A stretch of 17,872 nt of DNA from a bacterium (GTDB lineage Bacteria > KSB1 > UBA2214): positions 1-17,872 of the forward strand of contig JAKQKF010000438.1 in NCBI GenBank assembly GCA_029560815.1, written 5' to 3'. Position 1 is the first letter of the stretch. Each line of letters opens with the position of its first letter. Shown piece by piece: positions 7,394 through 14,532 of this stretch. The notes under the pieces were generated by a model. The model saw only the letters and a program-made list of their open reading frames with translations. It was not told the DNA's origin and did no database searches. A program made the position numbers and the translations under genes.

Positions 7394-8695
7394 CTAATCC
7401 TCCGCCTTGTCTGCGCATTCCGGCCGCAGCAGGGAGAGCTGCAGAATGACCGCCAGGGCGACGGGTATGGCGAGGAGCGCCATGTCGCGGCCGAGATGGC
7501 CGGCGTCACTGGATTTGCCGAGCAGGCTGGTGATCAGGGCGCCGGCGAAGACGCCGGTCATGTTCATCAAACCGTAGCCGGCTGCGCGGTGGCGCGGCGA
7601 AATAAACTGGCAGAGAATGGGCATGTTGTTGGCATCGAAAAACCCGTAGCCGATCCCGAACAGGATGGCGCCGGTCATGATGCCGGACAAGCCATGGCTC
7701 ATGCCGAGGAGAAAGAGCGCCGGAATGGTCAGGCTCAAGCCCATGGCACCGGTGAAGATCCGCCCGCGGAGATTTTTCTGGATCCAGCGGTCCGCCAACA
7801 GGCCTCCGCAAATGACCCCGATGAACGACGCTGCGGCGATGGTGATGGTGGATAGGGGGCCCGCCCGGGTGATGTCGATGCCAAGGCTTGAAGCGAAGAG
7901 TGTGGGGAGCCAGTTCTTCGTCGCCCAGCCGGGAAAACTGGGCGCCGAGAAGTAGAAGAGGATGACCCAGAAACTCACGGTCCCCAGCAAAAGGCCCAGA
8001 CTCCGCCGCATGGATGACAAGCCGGCCGCTGCTGTTTTTATGGCCGGGTGCCTCAGCCCGCGATGCGCAGTTTGTACGGACTGGCCGGAAGAGAGTCCGG
8101 CCCCGGCATTTTCTGCAGCGGGCAGCGGCGCTCTCTTTTCCCGCAGCAGGAATACGAGCACCAGGCTGTAAAGGACGCCAATGCCGCCGAAAAGCTGGAA
8201 GGTCCATTGCCACGACCAGTGATGGGCGACGGTGGCGCCGAATCCCCCCAGCGCCTGACCGAAATAGAGTCCCGTCATATGGATGCCGATGGCCAGAGAA
8301 CGCGTGGAGCCGCGGTGATAGTCGGCGATCAACGCCAGTCCGGCCGGGATATAGAGCGCCTCGCTCACACCCATGATGGCGCGCAAAACATAGAGCTGAT
8401 CAAAGCTGGTGGCATGGCCCATGGCCAGGGTCACCCCGGACCAGACGGCTAGGCTGCCGACGATCAGCCATTTGCGGCTGATGCGGTCGGCGATGAGTCC
8501 CGCTACAGGACTCATCAATCCGTAAATCCAGAGAAAGACCGCCATGAGGCGGCCGAAATTCTCCGCTGTCTCCAGCTCGCGGATGTCGCCCATCATGGCG
8601 ATTTTCATGGTCGACAGCATCTGCCGGTCCATGTAATTGAGCAGCGCCACGACCCATAACAGCGCGACGACAAGCCAGGGATAGATTTTTTTCAT
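7394..8695 (-). CDS. nanT: MFS transporter, likely sialic acid permease (NanT-type)
   Basis: 433-residue major facilitator with about 12 membrane segments in two bundles. The first helix carries LNYMDRQML, the loop 2-3 signature is GLIADRISRKWLI, and a hydrophilic central loop lies at about 190-230. The second half repeats the pattern in GGLLADRWIQKNLRGR. It is the last gene of the nanA-nanM-nanE-nanT cluster. Context rather than sequence assigns it to uptake of N-acetylneuraminate across the inner membrane, as in the nanLET operon of Bacteroides fragilis, where an MFS protein has this role. A gap of 102 bp separates it from nanE. The ATG at 8695 has GGA seven bases upstream. A different hexuronate or acyl-sugar substrate would be the main alternative. 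Confidence 0.8.
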   Translation of the reverse strand: MKKIYPWLVVALLWVVALLNYMDRQMLSTMKIAMMGDIRELETAENFGRLMAVFLWIYGLMSPVAGLIADRISRKWLIVGSLAVWSGVTLAMGHATSFDQLYVLRAIMGVSEALYIPAGLALIADYHRGSTRSLAIGIHMTGLYFGQALGGFGATVAHHWSWQWTFQLFGGIGVLYSLVLVFLLREKRAPLPAAENAGAGLSSGQSVQTAHRGLRHPAIKTAAAGLSSMRRSLGLLLGTVSFWVILFYFSAPSFPGWATKNWLPTLFASSLGIDITRAGPLSTITIAAASFIGVICGGLLADRWIQKNLRGRIFTGAMGLSLTIPALFLLGMSHGLSGIMTGAILFGIGYGFFDANNMPILCQFISPRHRAAGYGLMNMTGVFAGALITSLLGKSSDAGHLGRDMALLAIPVALAVILQLSLLRPECADKAED

Positions 8696-8797
8696 GTTTT
8701 CATCCGTATTGCGTGTTCTGTTACGGCCCGGCGATTCCTGCGGTGTGCTTCAGCCGCTGACTTGATCCGGCTGCCAGGGTTGGGCCGATCAATACCG

Positions 8798-9982
8798 TTA
8801 AGGTCGGCCGGCATCCACATCGAGGTGCTGGTCGATCGTTTTCCACACCTGCAGCAGGCCGCGCGGCACATGAAAACAGCCTTTCCATTTTCCGCCTTTG
8901 AGGGGCAGCAGCACCTCGCCGCGGCGGTTCAAATAGCCGAACCACTCGCCATATTGCAGATCCGGGAATCTCGCCCAGGTGTATTCATGCACTCTGGCAA
9001 ACCATGCCGCACACTCCGGATCGCCGGTCAGAGCCAGGCCTTTGATCAGGCTGATCAGGGTCTCGATATGCACCCACCACAGTTTCTGATCCCACTCGAG
9101 CTGCTGCGGCGGGTGACCCTGGCTGTCGAGAAAGTAGTAGATGCCGCCGAACTCGCCATCCCAGCCGAAGTTGAGGGTTCGCAGCATGATCTCGACCGCT
9201 CTCTTGGCCAGGGCGGGCTGGCTCAGCCGCACCGACAGGTCCATGATGAACCACATCGCTTCGATAGCGTGGCCCGGATTGAGCAGGCGGCCTTCGAAAG
9301 AGTCGCTGCCCGATCCGTCCGGCTGCACATTCTCGCGGATGAGGCCCGTTTCCTGATCGTAAAACACATCCATCACTTCGTGAATACAATCAGAGATCGT
9401 TCGCTCCACCAGTTCGCGCTCGAGGAGGTGTTCCAGCTCCAGAGAGAGGTTGCACAGGATCATGGGCAGAGAGAAGCCCTTGAGCGGCCGCGTTCCCGGA
9501 TAGGCCTTGTTCCAGATCCCTTTGGGGTTGCCAGCCCGCCGGATGATGTTTTCAAAAGTCTTGCGGGCAATGTCCGCCAGCTGCTCATCCCCGGTCGCCG
9601 CAAAGAGCTGCCCGAACGCCATGGCGGCAAAGCAGTCGGAAAAAATATTACAGGGCTGAATGAGCGGCCGGCCCTCACGGGTGAGGGAGAAGTACCAGTT
9701 AAACCGGCCGTCGTGGCCGTGTTTGTGCAGAAAGCGCGCGCCGTGCCAGGCCATATCCAGCCATTGCGGCCTTTTCTCCACCCGGTTGTAGAGCGTCGCG
9801 AACATCCATACCTGGCGCCCCTGCAGCCAGACAAATTTGTCGGTGTCATACACCACCCCCCGGCGATCAAGGCAGGTAAAATAGCCGCCATACGCTTCAT
9901 CGCGGGAATAGTTCTCCCAGAAGGGGATGACCTGGTCCAGCAGTCCGGTTTTATATTTCTGCGCTGTGCTGCTCCAATCCAT
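8798..9982 (-). CDS. nanE: N-acylglucosamine 2-epimerase (NanE-II type)
   Basis: 394-residue (alpha/alpha)6-barrel epimerase of the AGE family, cytoplasmic, interconverting free ManNAc and GlcNAc. Residues known to matter in AGE enzymes line up: R57 in LQGRQVWMF, H238 in NPGHAIEAMWF, H305-E307 in WWVHIET and H371 in CFHVPRG. The length is typical. The start is the ATG at 9980-9982. A TTG two codons earlier abuts the ribosome site, whereas GAGG lies an ideal seven bases before the ATG. The ATG follows the nanM stop by two bases, so translation is probably coupled. With NanA and NanT this is the Bacteroides-type route, which acts on the unphosphorylated sugar instead of using NanK plus the phosphate-dependent NanE. 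Cellobiose 2-epimerase is a relative, but context argues for AGE. Confidence 0.88.
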   Translation of the reverse strand: MDWSSTAQKYKTGLLDQVIPFWENYSRDEAYGGYFTCLDRRGVVYDTDKFVWLQGRQVWMFATLYNRVEKRPQWLDMAWHGARFLHKHGHDGRFNWYFSLTREGRPLIQPCNIFSDCFAAMAFGQLFAATGDEQLADIARKTFENIIRRAGNPKGIWNKAYPGTRPLKGFSLPMILCNLSLELEHLLERELVERTISDCIHEVMDVFYDQETGLIRENVQPDGSGSDSFEGRLLNPGHAIEAMWFIMDLSVRLSQPALAKRAVEIMLRTLNFGWDGEFGGIYYFLDSQGHPPQQLEWDQKLWWVHIETLISLIKGLALTGDPECAAWFARVHEYTWARFPDLQYGEWFGYLNRRGEVLLPLKGGKWKGCFHVPRGLLQVWKTIDQHLDVDAGRP

Positions 9983-9984
9983 GA

Positions 9985-11178
9985 TCAATCCTCTATTCTG
10001 AGGCCGGCAACGTGCGGTGTGCGGATTCCCGGCCGCACTTCACCGGAAGGGATGACGATGGTCCTCCCCAGGTAAAATACCGGGGTGGTAACCTGAGCAG
10101 CTTCGGGGGTTTCGCCGAGGGTGCTCCAGGTACGCTGAATGGTATCGTAACCCAGGATTTTGCGTGAAAAGCCGGGATGGCCGGTGAGGTGCGCCGTTTT
10201 TCTGCGCGACAGCTCCGCACGTTCAGCTTCACTGGCCGCCTGTTCGATTTCGTTGTTGAAGCGTTCGGTTTTGTTGAAGAGATCGCCGCGATCACCGCCA
10301 ATGAGGAGGATATAGCGCTCCCCGACGGCAATGCCCGTACCGGCTGACAGCGCACAGGTCCGGCCGTCGCAGAGGATGGAACCTTCGCGCTGCCAGGTTC
10401 TCTTTGAAGGCGTGTACTTACAGATATCGGAAGAAAAGGTGGATACCTCCCCGTCTCGAAACCGGCCGCCCAGCACATAGACGCACATCTCGACGCCGTC
10501 ATGCTGGCTGACGATCACCAGGTGCGACAGGGGTTGCGGCAGGGGGGGCAGTATCATCCATCCTTTTTCCGGATGGTTCATCTCCAGGAGGTAAAAGCCG
10601 GCGCAGGCGCCGCCGGCATCCATGCCGCCGCCGAGATAGACCTGATTGCCGGCAATCACGGCAGCACCTGCCGCCGAGACCGGCCCGGGCAGGGGGGGCA
10701 GCGAGGTGGTTTGCAGGTTCCCTCCGGTAAAAGCGAAGAGAAACACTTCGCCGGTCTGACCTCCCTCGATGTCGCCTCCGGCAGCCAGGACGCCCTGCGG
10801 CAGGGAGACGCAGGCCGCATAGGCCGTGGGACGGGGCAGAACCTCTTTCAGCTGCCGCCAGCCGTCCTGGCCGGACAAGAGAAAGATGGTGTCGTGGAGG
10901 AGCTTGGGGCCTCCTTCCCAGGGCATGCCTTTTTCAAAATTGGCTCCGCCCGCGACCATCATGTACGCTCCGTGAGCGCCTGCAAGGGCGCCGGCCACGC
11001 CGGGCTGAACCTCTTTGCCGGCCTCCGGCGGCAGCGGCGGAATGGACTGCCAGTGCAATTTCAGGGTGTTTTCTCCCGGTTTGCTGCACATCAGCGTCAA
11101 CACGAGCGGCAGCATGCTACAGCTTTGAAAAAAGCGCCTCCATCTCGAGCGCGCGCACATCCGCCGCAAAGTTTTCAT
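9985..11178 (-). CDS. nanM: Kelch-repeat sialic acid mutarotase, cyclically permuted NanM (lipoprotein)
   Basis: Six-bladed kelch propeller, expected to interconvert alpha and beta anomers of N-acetylneuraminate outside the cytoplasm. Recalled against E. coli NanM (YjhT), the domain order is rotated. The N-terminal part here (VAGGANFEKGMPWEGG, then DTIFLLSG) matches the C-terminal third of NanM. The C-terminal part (LLIGGDRGDLFNK through GEVRPGIRT) matches the middle of NanM. The central part (VYLGGGMDAGG, then DICKYTPSKRTW) matches its N terminus. This is the 'cyclically permuted mutarotase' family. Start: an ATG at 11113-11115, one base after the nanA stop, gives only nine residues before the lipobox-like LTLMC and no positive charge. 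The chosen ATG at 11176-11178 (MKTLRRM) adds Arg-rich residues before FFQSCSMLPLVLTLMC, a workable lipoprotein signal, but overlaps nanA by 62 bp. The start remains uncertain; the family is firm. Confidence 0.85.
   Translation of the reverse strand: MKTLRRMCARSRWRRFFQSCSMLPLVLTLMCSKPGENTLKLHWQSIPPLPPEAGKEVQPGVAGALAGAHGAYMMVAGGANFEKGMPWEGGPKLLHDTIFLLSGQDGWRQLKEVLPRPTAYAACVSLPQGVLAAGGDIEGGQTGEVFLFAFTGGNLQTTSLPPLPGPVSAAGAAVIAGNQVYLGGGMDAGGACAGFYLLEMNHPEKGWMILPPLPQPLSHLVIVSQHDGVEMCVYVLGGRFRDGEVSTFSSDICKYTPSKRTWQREGSILCDGRTCALSAGTGIAVGERYILLIGGDRGDLFNKTERFNNEIEQAASEAERAELSRRKTAHLTGHPGFSRKILGYDTIQRTWSTLGETPEAAQVTTPVFYLGRTIVIPSGEVRPGIRTPHVAGLRIED
9990..9993 (-). promoter_or_regulatory. Ribosome binding site deciding the nanE start
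   Basis: GAGG on the minus strand, seven bases before the ATG at 9980-9982. It lies within the last codons of nanM and rules against the TTG at 9986-9988, which directly abuts GAGGA. Confidence 0.55.
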
Positions 11179-12034
11179 AGTTGTCCGCACCCATGTTTTT
11201 AACCGGCAGGCGGAACCCGCCGCAGTCAAATCCCACGTAGCGCATATAGGCCTTGCCTGTGGCAATGCCGCCGTACTTGCCCAGCAGCATGATCATGTCG
11301 ATTGACTGCTGCTGCAGTTTCCGCGCGAGCGGGAGGTCGCCGCGATCAAAGGCCGCGATCAGCTGATAATAGAGCGGCGCTGCATAATTAAAGGTGCTGC
11401 CGACCCCGGCGCGCGTGCCCAGCACCAGGGCGGAGAGAAGATTCTCGTCCCGGCCCCAGAGCATGTCGAACTTGCCATCCATAAAATGGATGCAGCTGAG
11501 GAAATCCATAAAATCCTCATGGGTGTATTTGATCCCGGTGAGGTTGGGAATGATGGGGGCGGCTTCCTGTAAAAACGGCAGCATCGGGATAAAACAGCCG
11601 GTCAGAACCGGGATGTGGTAATAAAAGAGCGGCAGATCGGGCACCGCTTCGGCGATGCGCGCGCAGTATTCCGCCAGCTGCCTGGCCGTGGGTGGTTTGA
11701 AATAATAGGGCGCCAGCAGCGCGATGGCATCCACGCCGCTCTCACGGGCATGGAGGGCATTTTCAGCGCATTCGACGTAGGAAGTTCCGGCGATCAAGGT
11801 GATGACCTTGACGCCTCCCTGCGTCCTGGCCGCTGCGCACCAGGATTCCACCATTTTCTGCTTCTCTTTTTGAGACAGCGAAACGCCCTCGCCCGAGGAG
11901 CCGTTGATGAAGGCCCCCACGACGCCGTTTTTCTGCAGAAAAGCATAGTAAGCCCCGACCTTGTCGTACATCAGATCGCCCCGGTCGTTCATGGGTGCAA
12001 AAGGAGCAGCGATAAGTCCGGAAAATTTTTCCAT
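11117..12034 (-). CDS. nanA: N-acetylneuraminate lyase
   Basis: 305-residue class I aldolase of the DapA/NanA family, cytoplasmic, cleaving N-acetylneuraminate to ManNAc and pyruvate. The Schiff-base lysine is K169 in LTGIKYT, the catalytic tyrosine is Y139 in LFYYHIP, and the carboxylate-binding loop is GSSGEG (45-50). These positions match E. coli NanA K165 and Y137 with a small offset. The YYHIP and GIKYT contexts are those of sialate lyases rather than dihydrodipicolinate synthase. It is the first gene of the nan operon. GGAG seven bases before the ATG supports the start, and a promoter-like element lies about 140 bp upstream. The 3' end overlaps the likely start of the mutarotase gene. 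The operon context makes the function secure. Confidence 0.92.
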   Translation of the reverse strand: MEKFSGLIAAPFAPMNDRGDLMYDKVGAYYAFLQKNGVVGAFINGSSGEGVSLSQKEKQKMVESWCAAARTQGGVKVITLIAGTSYVECAENALHARESGVDAIALLAPYYFKPPTARQLAEYCARIAEAVPDLPLFYYHIPVLTGCFIPMLPFLQEAAPIIPNLTGIKYTHEDFMDFLSCIHFMDGKFDMLWGRDENLLSALVLGTRAGVGSTFNYAAPLYYQLIAAFDRGDLPLARKLQQQSIDMIMLLGKYGGIATGKAYMRYVGFDCGGFRLPVKNMGADNYENFAADVRALEMEALFSKL

Positions 12035-12071
12035 GCAGTATCTCCGCCGTAAGTAATTCTTTGTATTTTTA

Positions 12072-12086
12072 TTGAATTCGAATCAA
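12072..12086. promoter_or_regulatory. Imperfect palindrome in the nan leader
   Basis: TTGAATTC followed by GAATCAA is a 15-bp near-palindrome with one base missing from the right arm. It lies about 40 bp before the nanA ATG. It could be a regulator site; no family can be named. Confidence 0.25.
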
Positions 12087-12174
12087 AGATTGCGTGCAGC
12101 TCCCTTAAAGCAGGGCCGAGGCAGCCGCTTCGGAATATCAACTCGATGGTGAAAATAGTATACCGGTTTTGCTA

Positions 12175-12203
12175 AATATAGCTTTTTACTCAATCGTGGT
12201 CAA
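12175..12203 (-). promoter_or_regulatory. Candidate promoter of the nan operon
   Basis: On the minus strand TTGACC (12198-12203) and TATATT (12175-12180) are separated by exactly 17 bp, with 5 of 6 consensus matches in each box. This is the best housekeeping-type promoter in the window. Transcription would start near 12168 and give a leader of about 130 nt before nanA. Confidence 0.6.
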
Positions 12204-12300
12204 GCCATTTATGAATGTACCGGCGATCTTGACCTTTGGTGAGCGGGCAGAGCTGCCAAAATGCTATCAGCCGGGTACATTTTTCACGCACAGAATCTGC

Positions 12301-12329
12301 TTGAATCTCACTTCCAGGTTGGCTATATT
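12301..12329 (+). promoter_or_regulatory. Candidate promoter of the second CDF gene
   Basis: TTGAAT (12301-12306) and TATATT (12324-12329) are separated by 17 bp, with 4 of 6 and 5 of 6 consensus matches. It lies about 42 bp before the CDF start codon and faces away from nan. Confidence 0.55.
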
Positions 12330-12371
12330 GCCGCCATAACTCTTTCATTTACTCATTCCGGATAAACCCGC

Positions 12372-13280
12372 ATGTCACATCAGGACGCTTCAATCAAATC
12401 CATTCTCTTCGCCTTGCTGGCCAACCTCGGCATCGCCATCACCAAAACCGTCGCGGCGGTAATGACCGGCTCCGGCGCCATGCTCGCTGAAGCGGTCCAC
12501 TCCTACGCCGACTGCGGCAACCAGGGGCTGCTCTTCTGGGGGCTGAAGGCGGCGAAGAAAAAACGCGATATCGAACACCCCCTCGGTTATGGCAAGGAGA
12601 TCTATTTCTGGTCTTTCATCGTCGCCCTGATCCTCTTCAGCATGGGCGGCCTCTTTTCGATCTATGAGGGGGTGCACAAGCTCCACTCCCATGAAGGGCT
12701 GAAGAGCCCGATGATCGCCATCCTGGTGCTCTCCGTGAGCATCCTCTTCGAGGCGGCCTCGCTTTATGGGTGCGTCACCCAGATCAACAAGACACGGCGC
12801 AAGGTCAGCCTGTGGACGTGGGCGAGAAACAGCCGCCAGAGCGAGCTGGTGGTAGTCCTTGGCGAGGACACCGCCGCCCTGGCGGGCCTGGCCTTTGCGC
12901 TCACGGCGATCCTGCTCGCCGTCCTCACCGGCAATCCCGTTTTTGATGCTGTCGGCAGCATCGGCATCGGTATCCTGCTGATCATCATCTCTTTCGCACT
13001 CGGGGCAAAGGTCAAAAGTCTGCTGATCGGGCAGAGCACAGACGAGGAGACCCATGCCCACATCGAGGGGATGCTCACCGCCATGCCGGAGATTGAACGC
13101 GTTCTCAACCTGATCACCCTGCAGTTGGGTCCGCAGATCATGGTCGCGGTGAAAGCCAGAATGAAACCGGTCGATTCCGTGGATGAGCTGATCAGGAATA
13201 TCAACCGGTGCGAGGCGGTGCTGAAAAAGGGGAATGGGGATATTCAGTGGGTATTTTTCGAGCCGGATTTCCGGGCATAG
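12372..13280 (+). CDS. CDF family cation transporter, ZnT9-like subgroup
   Basis: 302-residue cation diffusion facilitator, inner membrane. TM2 carries H43-x3-D47 in AEAVHSYADCGNQ. The HPLGYGKEIYFWSF stretch (69-82) after it is typical of the SLC30A9/ZnT9-like CDF branch. In TM5 the zinc-type HxxxD is not kept: the segment reads VVLGEDTAALAG with D166 present, V162 where His would be, and E165 next to D166. A soluble C-terminal domain begins at about residue 215 (GQSTDEETHAHIEGM). The metal could be Zn, Mn, Fe or Co. Its promoter-like element diverges from the nan operon. It is clearly distinct from the zinc-type CDF at 4024-4908, so the window encodes two different CDF subgroups. The start codon has only a weak ribosome site. 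Confidence 0.88.
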   Translation: MSHQDASIKSILFALLANLGIAITKTVAAVMTGSGAMLAEAVHSYADCGNQGLLFWGLKAAKKKRDIEHPLGYGKEIYFWSFIVALILFSMGGLFSIYEGVHKLHSHEGLKSPMIAILVLSVSILFEAASLYGCVTQINKTRRKVSLWTWARNSRQSELVVVLGEDTAALAGLAFALTAILLAVLTGNPVFDAVGSIGIGILLIIISFALGAKVKSLLIGQSTDEETHAHIEGMLTAMPEIERVLNLITLQLGPQIMVAVKARMKPVDSVDELIRNINRCEAVLKKGNGDIQWVFFEPDFRA

Positions 13281-13383
13281 CCGGAGAATCAGTTAATTGC
13301 GGAGATGAGAGGAATCTAACGACAAGCAGCAAATGTTTTACAGCATCTCCCTGTCCGGCCCCTCGTCCGAGCGAAGTATGGAG

Positions 13384-13944
13384 CTAAAACACGAACGGGA
13401 TGAATCTTTTAGTGGTTCCCATGTATTGCCGGTAGGGGTCTCCAAAGTATCGGATGCACTCCTTTTCGTCCGCTCCAGCCGTCGCAAGGAGGCATGCGCT
13501 GGCTGAAAGCCCAAGAATGAAGGAGACCCACGAGATATCCTTGAGAAATGCCCCCCAGGTGAGATATAGCAGGGAAGCGTAGAGCGGATGGCGTATGTAG
13601 CGGTAAATTCCCGAGGTGACGAGCTCTGACGTGCGCTCGAAGGCGTACAACTCGCTCCCGCTGCGACTGCCGGATCGTTTCGCCCTGCGGAGTTGTGATA
13701 CTCCCTGCCAAAGCGGGTAGAGCGAGCCGAACAAGAGCAGCCAGGAGAGCAACTGGCGGGCGGAGAAAGGTTCAGTGAACCAGTGCGGCAGATTCCAGAG
13801 GATGAGAGCAGCGATTGCGATCCAGGCCAAGAAGCGAAAAAAACCATGGGAACGGAAATTACGCATCGTCCTCCATGAAATGGCTGCAATCCCTGCAGTC
13901 GCTGCGATGAACAGCAAGAGGCGTATTTCATCGAAGAATGTCAC
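13384..13944 (-). CDS. Isoprenylcysteine carboxyl methyltransferase (ICMT/PEMT)-like membrane protein
   Basis: 186-residue integral membrane protein of the ICMT / phospholipid methyltransferase superfamily. About four to five hydrophobic segments are visible. The signature LVTSGIYRYIRHPLYASLL (108-126) contains the RHP motif that contributes to SAM binding, and the C-terminal DEKECIRYFGDPYRQYMGTTKRFIP shows the E...FG..Y..Y...T.RF-P ending of the family. Bacterial members mostly have unknown substrates (lipids or small thiols). The start is GTG at 13942-13944, decided by AGGAGG four bases upstream; no ATG has such a site. A second long frame over the same DNA (13338-13931, minus) lacks family features and is rejected. 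The gene starts 23 bp after the DUF2200 stop, so these two are probably one transcription unit. Confidence 0.78.
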   Translation of the reverse strand: MTFFDEIRLLLFIAATAGIAAISWRTMRNFRSHGFFRFLAWIAIAALILWNLPHWFTEPFSARQLLSWLLLFGSLYPLWQGVSQLRRAKRSGSRSGSELYAFERTSELVTSGIYRYIRHPLYASLLYLTWGAFLKDISWVSFILGLSASACLLATAGADEKECIRYFGDPYRQYMGTTKRFIPFVF

Positions 13945-13948
13945 AGAT

Positions 13949-13954
13949 CCTCCT
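13949..13954 (-). promoter_or_regulatory. Ribosome binding site deciding the GTG start at 13944
   Basis: A full AGGAGG on the minus strand, four bases before GTG (13942-13944). It sits in the 23-bp gap after the DUF2200 stop. Confidence 0.65.
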
Positions 13955-13967
13955 CATGGCAAACGGG

Positions 13968-14318
13968 CTATTGACGCAGAATTTTGTCCATCGCCTTTCC
14001 CTTTGCGAGTTCATCGATCAGCTTGTCCAGGTGGCGGATTTTCTGCATCAACGGGTCTGCCACTTCTTCCACGCGAACGCCGCACACTACACCCGTGATA
14101 AGCGAGCTGTTCGGATGGATGGCCGGGGCTTGTGCAAAAAAAGTCTCAAAATCGTTTTCCAGGTCGATTTGGCTCTGTAACCCGGCCTGGTCGTAGCCCG
14201 TCAGCCAGCAGATTATCTGGTCGACCTCTTCCTTCGTGCGGTTTTTGCGCTCCGCTTTCGCAACGTAGAACGGATAAACCTTGGCAAATTTCATCAGGAA
14301 AACCGGATGCTTGGGCAT
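13968..14318 (-). CDS. DUF2200 family protein
   Basis: 116-residue cytoplasmic protein of the DUF2200 family; function unknown. The conserved blocks are visible: [15 protein letters not shown] near the N terminus, [23 protein letters not shown] in the middle, and [36 protein letters not shown] towards the end. It has no signal peptide or membrane segment. The open frame extends upstream to 14456, but the first 46 residues there do not belong to the family. The ATG at 14316-14318 has GGAGAG four bases upstream and gives the normal family length. It is followed after 23 bp by the ICMT-like gene. Proteins of this family often sit among mobile or accessory genes. The family assignment is from recalled sequence pattern. 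Confidence 0.8.
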   Translation of the reverse strand: MPKHPVFLMKFAKVYPFYVAKAERKNRTKEEVDQIICWLTGYDQAGLQSQIDLENDFETFFAQAPAIHPNSSLITGVVCGVRVEEVADPLMQKIRHLDKLIDELAKGKAMDKILRQ

Positions 14319-14532
14319 AAATCTCTCCAGTTTGTGGGGACCGATTCGCGTACTTTTATCAGCGCACCGACGCGTCGACATCGTCTGACCAGTCGGCTTT
14401 CCTGGTTGCAGAATAACCCTTCTGAGGACCGGCTGCCCGGTGCGAAATATAATCACGCATACACAATTTGCAGTGTGGCGCGGCCCATTTCATTCTGTTG
14501 AGTATTGCTTCGCGTCGGTGAAAACGGTGTGA

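Larger units (their letters stand above)
12035..12371. other. Divergent intergenic region, nan operon versus CDF gene
   Basis: 337 bp, locally AT-rich, without a gene. It holds a promoter-like element in each direction, an imperfect palindrome in the nan leader and a GGTATA box near the predicted nan transcription start. No regulator gene is adjacent. Confidence 0.6.

Noticed and set aside
8762..10075. 437-residue open frame on the plus strand opposite nanE
   Set aside because: A shadow of the GC-rich nanE gene: no family features, while nanE carries all AGE catalytic residues.
13301..13350. Inverted repeat GGAGATG/CATCTCC with an ATCTAAC box inside, considered as a second attC
   Set aside because: ATCTAAC could be the complement of an R' box, but no partner GTTRRRY box or matching inner boxes were found before the ICMT-like stop. 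The stem is only 7 bp with a long loop and no T run, so it is not a clear terminator either.
13338..13931. Second long frame over the ICMT-like gene
   Set aside because: Same strand but a different frame, without the RHP motif or membrane pattern; the GTG-initiated frame with AGGAGG is coherent.
14497..14503. GTTGAGT box after the DinB-like gene, and GTTGAGC at 15074-15080 after the first PPOX gene, as R'' candidates
   Set aside because: Each fits RYYYAAC on the minus strand, but no matching GTTRRRY partner or inner boxes were found at attC distance.
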